The position numbers and the translations under genes were made by a program. This document shows positions 24,755 to 33,533 of a stretch of 64,000 bases of DNA, piece by piece. The stretch is from Ruminiclostridium sp. (lineage in GTDB: Bacteria; Bacillota; Clostridia; Oscillospirales; Ruminococcaceae). The stretch covers positions 1 through 64,000 of the forward strand of contig JAGAVH010000014.1 in assembly GCA_017942025.1 (NCBI GenBank), read 5' to 3'. How positions within the stretch are numbered: position 1 is the first letter of the stretch; every line of letters begins with the position of its first letter. The notes beneath the pieces were generated by a model. It had not been told where the DNA came from. It did not search any database and was given only the letters and a program-made list of their open reading frames with translations.

Positions 24755-27427
24755 ATGAAAAAGCTTATAACACTTTTAGTATCTGTTGTTATGACTGCAG
24801 TTTTAGCAGTCAGCGCGTCTGCCGACGCACCCGATCTGCCTGCAAAGGACTTAGGCGGTACAGCAGGCTACAATTTTTCCGCAAACGATTATATCACCAA
24901 CTACGCAAGGACTGTAAAATCCTATATTGAAGAAACCGACAACGGCTTCAGAAGAATAGAATACTACGACTATGACAAAGTATTGTATATTGAAAACTAC
25001 AATAAGGATTATACTCTTCTTTCAACTCTTACCTTTGAGAAAACAGGCTATATATTCGGCGGCTGTTATATCGGAGCGCAGAATAATTACCTTGTATGGG
25101 GACAGACAAACCCCGACGAGAGCGATGAAAAGGAAGTTCTGCTTATAGAAAAATATTCAAAGGACTGGAAAACCTTAAAGGGCAAAACTCAGGTATTCGG
25201 AGCAAACACCTATATCCCCTTTGACGCAGGCTCTCTTCGTATGACAGAAACCGCAGGCAAGCTCTACATACACACAAGCCACGAGATGTATGCAAGCGAT
25301 GACGGACTGCACCATCAGGCAAATATGACCTTTGTCGTGGATACAGCCACTATGACGGTTGTGGATTCCTGGTACAAGGTGATGAATATAGGATACGGTT
25401 ATGTAAGTCACTCCTTCAACCAGTTTATAATCACCGACGGCGAATACATCTACAGAGCGGATCACGGCGACGCATTCCCAAGATCAGTCTGCATAACAAA
25501 AGCGGCAGTAAACGGCAAGATAACAAAGGTAAGCTATACCGACGCATTCCCTATATCAGGCGCTGTCGGCGATAACTTTACAGGAGTAAGCATAGGTGGC
25601 TTTGAAATGTCAGACAGCAATCTGCTTATTGCAGGTAATTCTGCCGATCAGTCCGACGCCTTCATAGGATACTACTCCTCCAGAAACATTTTTATAACAG
25701 TTACCGATAAGAATCTTTCCTCCACTAAGATAAAATATCTTACAAGTTATACCGATGACGACGAGGTGGAAGTATGTACTCCCCATCTTGTTAAAATAAG
25801 CAACAACAAGTTTCTTGTCATGTGGGAAGAGATAAAGGATTATACCCTTTATACAAGACTTTGCTTTATCGATGGCAACGGAAACCTGACATCTGATATT
25901 GTAGATACATATATGCAGCTTTCCGACTGCAAGCCGGTTATTTTCTCCGACGGAGCTTTATGCTGGTTCGTATCAGACACAAGCGGTGCCCGTCTGTTCC
26001 GTCTTAATCCCGACAATGTTTTCTCAGACAGCAAGCAATCAAAGGAAATTATTCAGATATATAACGGTAACACCCTTGAATATGAAGGCGCTACCGCTGT
26101 AACGGTAAACACCACAACCAGCGGTAAAGGAAGCTTTAATCCTGCTGTAATAGGAAAGAACGGTTATTTCTATGTAACCTACACAAGCAATCTGGACAGT
26201 CTGGAGCTTGTGCTGAACGGAAAAAAATCAGTAACTGTACAGCCCTGCGAAACAGGTCTGACAGAAAATAAATATTACTCAAAATTCAGCTATGCAGACT
26301 GTGCCGCAGCCTGCGGTACCTCCGACGTTGCCTCCTTTATCACAAACAGCATAGCCCTCAGAGTAAAGGGCGATTATACGACAGTATTATCTTTAAGCTA
26401 TATAATGGATAAGCTCAGCAAGCCGATAGTATCTGCCGTTCAGGACGATAAGCAGATAACCCTCAGCTGGAAGGCTGTAAATAACGCCCAGTACTATCAG
26501 GTAATAAGATATAAGGATGGCGTGTACAGCACTATAGCTACGCTGAAGGAAACCTCTCTTTCAATACGCTCACTCACAAACAACTATCAGTACACATATC
26601 TTGTAAGAGCCGTAAACGGCGGCACTTCTACCCTTTCGGACGCAATATACGCAACTCCGAGGACCGCTCCCGTTCTGACAGCGGCGGCAGGAAGCAAGCA
26701 GGTTACACTCAGCTGGACAGCCTACAGCGGCGCAGAATATTATCAGATAATACGTTATAAGGACGGCGTATATACAAAGGTTGCCGATATATCAGGTACA
26801 TCTGCAGTTGTAAAATCCCTTGCCAACAACTACGAATACACCTATCTTGTAAAAGCTGTCTGTGACGGCAATATAACAGCCTTTTCAAACGCTGTGACAG
26901 TAACTCCCGTAGCATCGCTTGCCTCTCCCTCTCTTACCGCAAAGGCAGGAAACGGACAGGTAAAGCTGAACTGGACTGAGGTAAAGGGCGCAGGCTACTA
27001 TCAGATACTCCGCTATAAGGACGGTGCATACAGCCTTGTTGCTAACGTAAACGGCACATCCGCTGTTGTGAAATCACTTACAAATAATTTCACCTACACC
27101 TATGTAATTAAAGCTGTCGGAAGCAATATAGCATCTCTTTCCGCCCGTGTTTCGGTAACGCCGATGTCATCACTCAGCGCACCAAAGCTCAAGGCCGTTG
27201 CCGGCAATAAGCAGGCAACTCTTACCTGGACAGCCGTAAGCGGTGCCGAATATTATCAGGTTATCAGATATCACAACGGCAAATATACTCTTGTAGCCAA
27301 TATAAGCGGTACATCCGCCACCGTTAAATCACTTGCCAACGGTTATCAGTACACGTATCTTATAAAGGCGATAAACGGAGATATAGTTTCCTACTCAAAC
27401 GCAGTAAATGTAACACCAAAGGCGTAA
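24755..27427 (+). CDS. Secreted protein with four C-terminal FN3-like repeats
   Basis: An 890-residue secreted protein. The signal peptide (about 1-24) ends ASA-DAPDL. Residues 25-550 are rich in beta-type sequence with repeated YxxxxWKTL-like and TDGEYIY-like elements, consistent with a beta-propeller, but I do not recognise a family. Four repeats of about 85 residues follow, starting near 555, 636, 722 and 807. Each carries ITLSW, YYQVIRYKDG and YTYLV(K/R)A, which are fibronectin type III-like. There is no sortase or transmembrane anchor, so it is released or held non-covalently. It is the last gene of the antiporter/SGNH unit. The function is unknown. Confidence 0.8.
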   Translation: MKKLITLLVSVVMTAVLAVSASADAPDLPAKDLGGTAGYNFSANDYITNYARTVKSYIEETDNGFRRIEYYDYDKVLYIENYNKDYTLLSTLTFEKTGYIFGGCYIGAQNNYLVWGQTNPDESDEKEVLLIEKYSKDWKTLKGKTQVFGANTYIPFDAGSLRMTETAGKLYIHTSHEMYASDDGLHHQANMTFVVDTATMTVVDSWYKVMNIGYGYVSHSFNQFIITDGEYIYRADHGDAFPRSVCITKAAVNGKITKVSYTDAFPISGAVGDNFTGVSIGGFEMSDSNLLIAGNSADQSDAFIGYYSSRNIFITVTDKNLSSTKIKYLTSYTDDDEVEVCTPHLVKISNNKFLVMWEEIKDYTLYTRLCFIDGNGNLTSDIVDTYMQLSDCKPVIFSDGALCWFVSDTSGARLFRLNPDNVFSDSKQSKEIIQIYNGNTLEYEGATAVTVNTTTSGKGSFNPAVIGKNGYFYVTYTSNLDSLELVLNGKKSVTVQPCETGLTENKYYSKFSYADCAAACGTSDVASFITNSIALRVKGDYTTVLSLSYIMDKLSKPIVSAVQDDKQITLSWKAVNNAQYYQVIRYKDGVYSTIATLKETSLSIRSLTNNYQYTYLVRAVNGGTSTLSDAIYATPRTAPVLTAAAGSKQVTLSWTAYSGAEYYQIIRYKDGVYTKVADISGTSAVVKSLANNYEYTYLVKAVCDGNITAFSNAVTVTPVASLASPSLTAKAGNGQVKLNWTEVKGAGYYQILRYKDGAYSLVANVNGTSAVVKSLTNNFTYTYVIKAVGSNIASLSARVSVTPMSSLSAPKLKAVAGNKQATLTWTAVSGAEYYQVIRYHNGKYTLVANISGTSATVKSLANGYQYTYLIKAINGDIVSYSNAVNVTPKA

Positions 27428-27489
27428 AACAAAGGGAATGAAAATCCTCCTTATTTCGACAAAACTAAAAACGTTATCGTAAACAAATC

Positions 27490-27564
27490 GGGCGAACACA
27501 GTTCGCCCCTACAATGAATCCGCATTATATTGCGGAATTTCATAGGGGCGACTTGTGGTCGCCC
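27490..27564. repeat. 75-bp foldback element
   Basis: The outer arms 27490-27511 and 27543-27564 are near-perfect 22-bp inverted repeats (GGGCGA at one end, TCGCCC at the other). An inner stem CCGCA/TGCGG lies between. The whole element can fold as one hairpin and could also end transcription of the converging genes. It looks like a small MITE-type or REP-type repeat; no second copy is in this window. Confidence 0.7.
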
Positions 27565-27595
27565 TTTACTTGATTTCGTTGATAACCGACATATC

Positions 27596-28552
27596 TTATT
27601 CTACCACGCTTCTCTTTTCACCCTTTGTAAAGGCAAGGAGGTTCAAATATACCTCTTCTATAAGTCTTTGTCTTGCTTCTACTGTTGCCCAGGCGATATG
27701 GGGAGTAATTATAAGACGGTTGCTGTCCTTGAACTGCACCAGCGGATTATTTTTAGACATAGGTTCCTCGCACAGCACGTCAAGCCCAGCACAAGCTATC
27801 TGTCCGTCGCAGAGGGCGTTGTAAAGCGCCTGCTCATCCACTATAGGACCTCTGCCGACATTTATGAAGATTGCGTTCTTTTTCATTTTGTCAAAGGCGT
27901 CTTTTCCGAAAAGATTTTCTGTATCCTTGTTTAAAGGAGCGTGGACAGAAACTATATCGGAGGTGCTGAGTAAGGTGTCGAAATCTACACGGGTATAATT
28001 TTCGTTATTGTTCTTTCCCGAGGTGGAGTAGTAGATGACCTTACAGCCAAAAGCCTTTGCAATATCCGCTACTCTTCTGCCTATCTCGCCCAGTCCCACG
28101 ATACCCCAGGTCTTGCCGCAAAGCTCGTTGAAGGTCTGACCGAGGTGGTTAAAAAGCTCATTTTCCACATACTTTTCCTGCTTTACGTAGGTATCATAAT
28201 AATGGCTCTTTTCTAAAAGATAGAACAACAGAGAAAAGGTATGCTGAGCTACCGACTCGGTGGAATAGCCCTTTACGTTGGTAACAGTAATGCCATGCTT
28301 TTTTGTATAGTCAAAGTCGATTACGTTTGTACCCGTTGCGGTAACCCCCACAAATTTTACGGTAGGATTTTCACCTAAGGTCTTTTCGTTTACACAGACT
28401 TTATTTGTAATAATGACATCCGCTCCCTTACATCTTTCCTTTAACTGTTCAGGTCTTGTAAAGCCGTAGACGTCAATTTCTCCGAATTCGTTGAATTTCT
28501 GAAGAGAAATATCTGCACCGAGTGTATCGGCGTCTGCAAAAACTATTTTCAT
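27596..28552 (-). CDS. D-isomer specific 2-hydroxyacid dehydrogenase
   Basis: NAD(P)-dependent reductase of 2-keto acids to D-2-hydroxyacids (glycerate, lactate, hydroxyisocaproate and similar). The Rossmann motif is GIVGLGEIGRRVADIA. The substrate loop is VGVTATGTNVID. The catalytic Arg lies in NVGRGPIVDE or nearby, followed by Glu (EEP) and His (PHIAWAT), the usual order. Length 318. Its ATG overlaps the Nudix gene stop by 4 bp (ATGA), so the two are coupled. Substrate preference cannot be read from sequence; the spacing resembles hydroxypyruvate/glycerate-type enzymes. Confidence 0.88.
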   Translation of the reverse strand: MKIVFADADTLGADISLQKFNEFGEIDVYGFTRPEQLKERCKGADVIITNKVCVNEKTLGENPTVKFVGVTATGTNVIDFDYTKKHGITVTNVKGYSTESVAQHTFSLLFYLLEKSHYYDTYVKQEKYVENELFNHLGQTFNELCGKTWGIVGLGEIGRRVADIAKAFGCKVIYYSTSGKNNNENYTRVDFDTLLSTSDIVSVHAPLNKDTENLFGKDAFDKMKKNAIFINVGRGPIVDEQALYNALCDGQIACAGLDVLCEEPMSKNNPLVQFKDSNRLIITPHIAWATVEARQRLIEEVYLNLLAFTKGEKRSVVE

Positions 28553-29061
28553 AAATCAAATTCTCCTTTTAATATTTCCAGCACGCGGCTTTCTCTTTCT
28601 ATCATATATATGTCGTCGGTGGTTGCTTCTTCCCTGTTTGTTCTTATTGCCTCATCGGCGCTCACATAACGCAGGGTAAAGCCTGATTCCAGTTCATAAT
28701 CGTCAAGAGACTGACCTGCGGCATCATCCGTTACATCACAAAGATAATATAAATTTTCCTGTCGGAATATGGTATTTTCAAGTATATCGCTTTTACGGAG
28801 TATATCCACCTTGCCATATTCCTTTATAGTGTCGGAAATAACGGCAAGTCCCGTTTCCTCGCCGACTTCCCGTACAAGAGCAGACTCGGGATTTTCGCCC
28901 TTTTCTATACCACCGCCCGGGAATTTGTAATATTTATATTTCTCGCTATACACCATAGCAAGCAGCTTGTCCCTTATTATTATCGCTCTTGCCGATGGTC
29001 TTTCGGATACTGCCCAGTTCTTCTCATAATCCTTTTTATCTATTATAAATAAGCTTTTCAT
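28549..29061 (-). CDS. Nudix hydrolase
   Basis: A 170-residue hydrolase of nucleoside diphosphate-linked compounds. The Nudix box is complete: GGIEKGENPESALVREVGEE with following TGL (about 50-72), giving the metal-binding REVGEE core. It overlaps the dehydrogenase gene downstream and the MmcQ-type gene upstream by 4 bp each, so the three form a tight coupled operon. The substrate is unknown; homologues with this length act on modified nucleotides or ADP-sugars. Confidence 0.88.
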   Translation of the reverse strand: MKSLFIIDKKDYEKNWAVSERPSARAIIIRDKLLAMVYSEKYKYYKFPGGGIEKGENPESALVREVGEETGLAVISDTIKEYGKVDILRKSDILENTIFRQENLYYLCDVTDDAAGQSLDDYELESGFTLRYVSADEAIRTNREEATTDDIYMIERESRVLEILKGEFDL

Positions 29062-29405
29062 TTTTTCTCCTTCGGCTTTTTATAGGTAAGCTTGTAGCTG
29101 TCCCTTATCATTATTTCTATATCCTTATCAGGTATAGTGCCATCAAGAATAACCGAATTCCAATGATATTTATTCATATGATAGGCAGGTATGACAGATT
29201 TGTACACGTCCCGCCACATTGACGTAAGCAAGGGGTCGCATTTAAGATTCAGCCAGATATTACCCTGACGTTCATATATCGTTGCAAAGGTCTTTGCTGT
29301 ACCCTTATGCCGCATCAGCGTCCAGTTATCATCGTGAAAGGGATAATCCTCATACACATCGGAAAGGGTAAGGCAGAAGGCTATAGCCTCTTTTCGTGTT
29401 TTCAT
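29058..29405 (-). CDS. MmcQ/YjbR family protein
   Basis: A 115-residue protein of the MmcQ/YjbR family, small CyaY-fold proteins thought to bind DNA. Typical features are YPFHDDNWTLMRHKG near the start, NLKCDP, and a C-terminal SYKLTYKK. The start is the ATG at 29403-29405, which has AAGGTGGAG before it; the in-frame upstream codons are unlikely. It is first in the operon with the Nudix and dehydrogenase genes. The biological role is not known. Confidence 0.85.
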   Translation of the reverse strand: MKTRKEAIAFCLTLSDVYEDYPFHDDNWTLMRHKGTAKTFATIYERQGNIWLNLKCDPLLTSMWRDVYKSVIPAYHMNKYHWNSVILDGTIPDKDIEIMIRDSYKLTYKKPKEKK

Positions 29406-29459
29406 ACTCCACCTTCTTTCTTTATATATTATATAATAAACGGGAAGGATTTTCAAGTA

Positions 29460-29488
29460 GGGCGGACTGTTGCAAAAACAGTCTGCCC
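29460..29488 (-). terminator. Terminator of asnB
   Basis: 11-bp stem GGGCGGACTGT (29460-29470) / ACAGTCTGCCC (29478-29488) with one G-T pair, 15 bp after the asparagine synthetase stop. The T-tract is weak. Confidence 0.6.
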
Positions 29489-29502
29489 ATTGCGATTCTG
29501 AA

Positions 29503-31329
29503 CTATACGCTTACCCCGATATCATACATCTGCATCCAGTATTCTGTCTGGATTATATAGGCAAAGGTCTGGGGTGCGGTCATAAGCTGACCATACCAGT
29601 TATTTTTGAATATCGCAGGATTGTCGCACAGCTCCAGCAGTCGCTTTCTGTCGAAAATCTCCGTGATACGGCAGTTCTTATCCCGTAATATTTCACGGAG
29701 CTTGTTTATCACCGCTTTAAGATATTCGGGATTGTGTGTCTTGGGATAGGGCGATTTTTTACGCCACAGCACATCGTGGGGCAGAATGCCGTTCATCGCT
29801 CTGCGGATAAGTCCCTTTTCTCTGCCGCCGATACTCTTTAATTCCCAAGGGATATTATAGGCGTATTTCGCTATACGGTGGTCACAGAAGGGCACTCGCA
29901 CTTCAAGCCCCGTTGCCATACTCATTCTGTCCTTTCTGTCAAGTAAGGTCTGCATAAACCAGTAGATATTAAGCATGAACATTTCACGCATACGTCTGTC
30001 CTTCTTGCTGTCGGTATCGAGATAATCGGTGTTTTTAAGAGTGCTTTCGGTACAATATGTCAGATAATCGGCAGGCTTTATATCACCTAAAACATTCTCT
30101 CTTAAAAGCATTGCTCTGTCATCAGTGCTTTTCGCCCAGGGGAAGCCTGACTGATAGAGAATATTTTCATTATGATACCAGGGGTAGCCGCCAAAAATTT
30201 CATCGGCACATTCGCCGCTGAGCGCTACGGTATAATTCTTTTTTATCTCCCTGCAGAAAAGCAAAAGCGAGCTGTCCACATCCGCCATACCGGGCAGGTC
30301 TCTTGCAAGCGTTGAAGGATAAAGAGCATCCACTATATCCGAGGTGTCAAGAACTATATCCCTGTGCTCTGAGCCGATATACTGAGACATTTCTCTTATC
30401 CAGGGCGCATCCATATCAGGCTGAAAGGCGCTTGCTACGAAATTCTTATCATTGTCGGCATAGTCAACCGAATAGGTGGTAAGAACCTTTCCCTGCTCCT
30501 TGTACTGCTTTGCCGCTATCGCACTAATGATACTGCTGTCAAGTCCGCCCGACAAAAAGGTGCATAAGGGTACGTCGCTGACCAGCTGTCTTTTTATAGC
30601 GTCCTTTATTAAAAAAGCAATATGCTCCTCCGTTTCCTCGGGTGTTTCGGTATGAGGGCAGGCACGAAGGCTCCAGTAGGTGCGCTTTTTCAGTCCGTAG
30701 CGATTGAAGAAGCCGCATTCTGACGGCAGAAGCTCCTTTATCCCTTTTATTACACCGCTACCGCCCTTTCTTGCAGGACCTAGCAGAGTTATCTGCGCAA
30801 TACCCTCTCTGTCTATGATATGAGGGATTTTCGGATGAGCTAAAAGCGCCTTTATCTCTGAAGCAAAGATAATTCCACCATTATATTCATAATAGAAAAA
30901 CGGCTTTACACCCATTCTGTCACGGGCGATAAAAAGCTGTTTTTCTTTTTTATCCCATACAGCAAAGGCGTATATGCCGTTCAGTTTTTCAAGGCAGGAC
31001 TCTCCCCACTGTATAAAGGCGGTAAGAAGCACCTCTGTATCCGACATTGACCTGAAGCTGTGACCTATTGCTTTAAGCTCTCTTCTTATCTCCTCGGTAT
31101 TATATAATTCTCCGTTGTAGACTATTATGTAGTCGCTTTTTTCCATAGGCTGAACGCCGCCTGCTACGTCGATAACGGCAAGCCTTCTGTGTCCTAAGGC
31201 GCATACCTCGTCGATATAAGTACCGCCACTATCCGGGCCTCTTGGTACCATCGTATCTGACATTTTTATAATTCTCTCTTCGGGGTTTATTAGTTCATTA
31301 TAATCTATCCATCCTGCTATACCGCACAT
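29503..31329 (-). CDS. asnB: Asparagine synthetase, glutamine-hydrolysing
   Basis: A 608-residue class II glutamine amidotransferase fused to an asparagine synthase domain, converting aspartate to asparagine with ATP and glutamine. The N-terminal nucleophile is Cys2 of MCGIAGW. The glutaminase domain shows RRLAVID and YNGELYN. The synthetase domain has the pyrophosphate loop FLSGGLDSS and later GECADEIFGGYPW. The start is the ATG at 31327, needed to expose Cys2, with AGGAG 8 bases before; upstream in-frame codons are not coding. It stands alone, with repeat DNA upstream. Confidence 0.95.
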   Translation of the reverse strand: MCGIAGWIDYNELINPEERIIKMSDTMVPRGPDSGGTYIDEVCALGHRRLAVIDVAGGVQPMEKSDYIIVYNGELYNTEEIRRELKAIGHSFRSMSDTEVLLTAFIQWGESCLEKLNGIYAFAVWDKKEKQLFIARDRMGVKPFFYYEYNGGIIFASEIKALLAHPKIPHIIDREGIAQITLLGPARKGGSGVIKGIKELLPSECGFFNRYGLKKRTYWSLRACPHTETPEETEEHIAFLIKDAIKRQLVSDVPLCTFLSGGLDSSIISAIAAKQYKEQGKVLTTYSVDYADNDKNFVASAFQPDMDAPWIREMSQYIGSEHRDIVLDTSDIVDALYPSTLARDLPGMADVDSSLLLFCREIKKNYTVALSGECADEIFGGYPWYHNENILYQSGFPWAKSTDDRAMLLRENVLGDIKPADYLTYCTESTLKNTDYLDTDSKKDRRMREMFMLNIYWFMQTLLDRKDRMSMATGLEVRVPFCDHRIAKYAYNIPWELKSIGGREKGLIRRAMNGILPHDVLWRKKSPYPKTHNPEYLKAVINKLREILRDKNCRITEIFDRKRLLELCDNPAIFKNNWYGQLMTAPQTFAYIIQTEYWMQMYDIGVSV

Positions 31330-31382
31330 AAATACCACTCCTTTCGGTTTCTTTAGTATATGCCGGATGCCGGGATTGTGAT

Positions 31383-31531
31383 ATTGAAATTTGTCTTTGA
31401 CAAATTTCAATGTGATGTTTCGTGCTTTGCACGAAGTGATGCACGGCTACGCCGTGTGATGTACCGACTCCGTCGGAGTGATGTTTCGTGCTATGCACGA
31501 AGTTGTGGAATCAATTGCCGAAGGCAATTGA
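31383..31531. repeat. Array of six three-base-loop hairpins with TGATG linkers
   Basis: Six perfect hairpins in 149 bp: ATTGAAATTTGTC-TTT (31383-31411), TTCGTGC-TTT (31419-31435), CACGGC-TAC (31442-31456), CCGAC-TCC (31464-31476), TTCGTGC-TAT (31485-31501) and TCAATTGCC-GAA (31511-31531). The first four are each followed by TGATG. Stems vary from 5 to 13 bp, and every loop is three bases. No protein is encoded. Confidence 0.8.
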
Positions 31532-31539
31532 TGGATTTT

Positions 31540-32118
31540 AAATTCCGCCTGCGGCGGCGGGGCGTCAGGGGACATACCCTGAAGGGTGCCGCAGTCCTCT
31601 CGGACTGCTGCCTACGGCGGCGGGGCGTCCGGGAGGTCGCCCCCTACAATCGTAAATTAAAACGTTTTGATAAGACTGCCCACAAACATCGATATAAACG
31701 GGGATTGGGGCGAAGCCCCAAGCAGAGGTCATTGGTCTAAAGACCGTCGCAGTCTTTCAGACTGCTGCAGGGGCGGTAGCCCCCCTACATTTTCCCTATA
31801 AATTCTTGAGGCAATTCAAAACAATAAAAGGCTCGCAATCTCTGTATTACACGGGGTTTGGGGCGTAGCCCCAAGCAGGGCACAGGGGCGGCGGGGCGTC
31901 CGGGAGGTCGCCCCCTACATTTCCCCTATAAAATCTTGAGGCAATTCAAAACAATAAAAGGCTCGAAATCTCCATATTACACGGGGTTTGGGGCGTAGCC
32001 CCAAGCAGGGCACAGGGGCGGCGAGCCCCCATGTATTCCCCCTTCCCCTTGAGGGGAAGGGGGTTAGGGGGTTAGGGTGACACCACACCCCCAGCGGAGC
32101 GACAAATTTCAATTTGAC
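31540..32118. repeat. Composite GC-rich dispersed repeat block, copy B
   Basis: A patchwork of GC-rich palindromes between asnB and the ytrA-type gene. It includes a 130-bp-period direct repeat (starts near 31785 and 31915; both copies contain TTGAGGCAATTCAAAACAAT and TTGGGGCGTAGCCCCAA). A module running from CCCCCTACAATCGTAAATTA (about 31640) to GATATAAACGGG (31702) recurs at 60.3 kb. An end module with CCTTCCCCTTGAGGGGAAGG and GGTTAGGGGGTTAGGG (32041-32077) recurs at 60.47 kb and, diverged, at 16.73 kb. No transposase is present. Open frames through it are artefacts. Confidence 0.8.
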
Positions 32119-32159
32119 GCCCAAAAATTACCACAACAAAATTTTTTTCTTCCCGCCTA

Positions 32160-32188
32160 TTGACAAATCATAAACTGTATGCTATAAT
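32160..32188 (+). promoter_or_regulatory. Promoter of the ytrA-ABC operon
   Basis: TTGACA (32160-32165), 17 bp, TATAAT (32183-32188): perfect consensus. Confidence 0.85.
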
Positions 32189-32191
32189 CCT

Positions 32192-32218
32192 AACTGTACT
32201 AACACAGATAGTACAGTT
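32192..32218 (+). promoter_or_regulatory. Operator for the YtrA-type repressor
   Basis: A perfect 9-bp inverted repeat AACTGTACT-N9-AGTACAGTT just downstream of the -10 box, covering the expected transcription start. Its position ahead of a GntR/YtrA gene points to autorepression. Confidence 0.75.
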
Positions 32219-32257
32219 TAATGCATTAGTAAATCTGTAATCTGAAAGGAAGTAAAT

Positions 32258-32623
32258 ATGTTTGCAATTCAAATATCGGGTGGTACGCCGATATCCGAAC
32301 AGCTTTTCACACATATATCAGACCTTATCATAAGCGGAGCTTTAAAGGAAAACGAAAAGCTCCCTGCGGTAAGAGAGGTGGCAAGGGAGCTTGCCATAAA
32401 CCCCAACACAGTTCAGAAGGTGTACCAGCTTTTAGAACAGAAGGGCTTTACCTATTCACTCCCCGGTAAGGGTAGCTACGTAAAGGGCAGAGCCGATTAT
32501 CAGGACGAGCTGCGGCAGACCGCCACAGAGGACTTTACAGAAGCTGTGACAAAGGCTCTTAAAAAAGGACTGAACGCCGAAGAGCTTATAAATATCATTA
32601 AAAATATCGGAGAAAAGGAGTAA
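32258..32623 (+). CDS. GntR-family regulator, YtrA subfamily
   Basis: A 121-residue DNA-binding repressor. The winged helix is at residues 10-76 with typical GntR text (LPAVREVARELAINPNTVQKVYQ LEQKG region), followed by a short helical tail (about 85-121) rather than a large effector domain, as in the YtrA subfamily that controls adjacent ABC transporters. It is the first gene of a four-gene operon with the ABC ATPase (7-bp gap) and permeases. The palindromic operator at 32192-32218 is its likely target. Signals known for relatives are cell-wall antibiotics, but nothing in the sequence shows the inducer here. Confidence 0.9.
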   Translation: MFAIQISGGTPISEQLFTHISDLIISGALKENEKLPAVREVARELAINPNTVQKVYQLLEQKGFTYSLPGKGSYVKGRADYQDELRQTATEDFTEAVTKALKKGLNAEELINIIKNIGEKE

Positions 32624-32630
32624 CTGCACT

Positions 32631-33533
32631 ATGATTAAGATTCAGAACGTTACAAAAAAATTCGGAGCACAGAATGCGCTTGATAACCTCACCCTTGAAA
32701 TAGAAAAGGGCTGTGCCTATGGTCTGCTCGGCTCCAACGGAGCAGGAAAATCCACTCTTTTAAGACTTTTATCCGGCATATATATTCAGGATAGCGGCAG
32801 TATAACCATTGACGATATTCCCGTTTATGATAACCCCGCACTCAAAGAAAAGATATTCTTTGTCAGCGACGATACCGCCCAGTTTACAGGTATGACGCTT
32901 TTACAGATGAAGGATTTTGTAAAGACCTTCTATAAGACCTACAACGAAGAGGTATTTAATTCCCTCTGGGAGATACTGAAGCTACCCTTAGATAAAAAGC
33001 TTTCCGACTTTTCAAAGGGTATGAGAAGACAGGCAGTAGTTATCTGCGGACTTTCAGCCTGCACGGAATATCTGCTCCTTGACGAAGCCTTTGACGGACT
33101 GGATCCAGCTATGAGATATGCGGTAAAGCAGATGCTTGTTGACGCTATCATTGACAGAGGCGTTACCGTTATAATCTCCTCTCATAACCTAAAGGAAATT
33201 GAAGAATTCTGCGATACCGTAGGACTTATCCACGAGGGCAAGGTAATTTTCAGCCGTGAGCTTGACAGCGTAAAGGGTAATATCCATAAAGTGCAGACCT
33301 CCTTCCCTGAAGAAGTAAGCAAGGAAGATTTTGCCGATATTGACAATATCGAGATTCTGTCCCTGAAGTCAAGCGGTAGCGTTACCGCCCTTGTAATAAA
33401 GGGTAGCACCGAGGATATCGAAAAGGCAATGGAAGGCAAAAACGCCCGTTTCTGCGATATTATACCCTTATCTCTTGAAGAGATATTCATCTACGAAATG
33501 AAAGGAGCAGGCTACAATTATGAAATTGACTGA
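32631..33533 (+). CDS. ABC transporter ATP-binding protein
   Basis: A 300-residue ATPase. Walker A is GSNGAGKST (34-42), Walker B YLLLDEAFDGLD, then the H-loop SSHNLKEIE. The signature motif is the variant FSKGMRRQ in place of LSGGQ, common in the exporter group of these ATPases. The C-terminal 80 residues form an extra domain of the type found in YtrB/YhcH-like exporters. Its 3' end overlaps the first permease gene by 14 bp. With the two permeases it should form an exporter or lipid/antibiotic-response transporter. The substrate is unknown. Confidence 0.9.
   Translation: MIKIQNVTKKFGAQNALDNLTLEIEKGCAYGLLGSNGAGKSTLLRLLSGIYIQDSGSITIDDIPVYDNPALKEKIFFVSDDTAQFTGMTLLQMKDFVKTFYKTYNEEVFNSLWEILKLPLDKKLSDFSKGMRRQAVVICGLSACTEYLLLDEAFDGLDPAMRYAVKQMLVDAIIDRGVTVIISSHNLKEIEEFCDTVGLIHEGKVIFSRELDSVKGNIHKVQTSFPEEVSKEDFADIDNIEILSLKSSGSVTALVIKGSTEDIEKAMEGKNARFCDIIPLSLEEIFIYEMKGAGYNYEID

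Noticed and set aside
31360..31740. 126-residue open frame through the hairpin array and repeat block
   Set aside because: Its text is dominated by palindromic repeat units, it has no ribosome site, and the DNA structure explains it.
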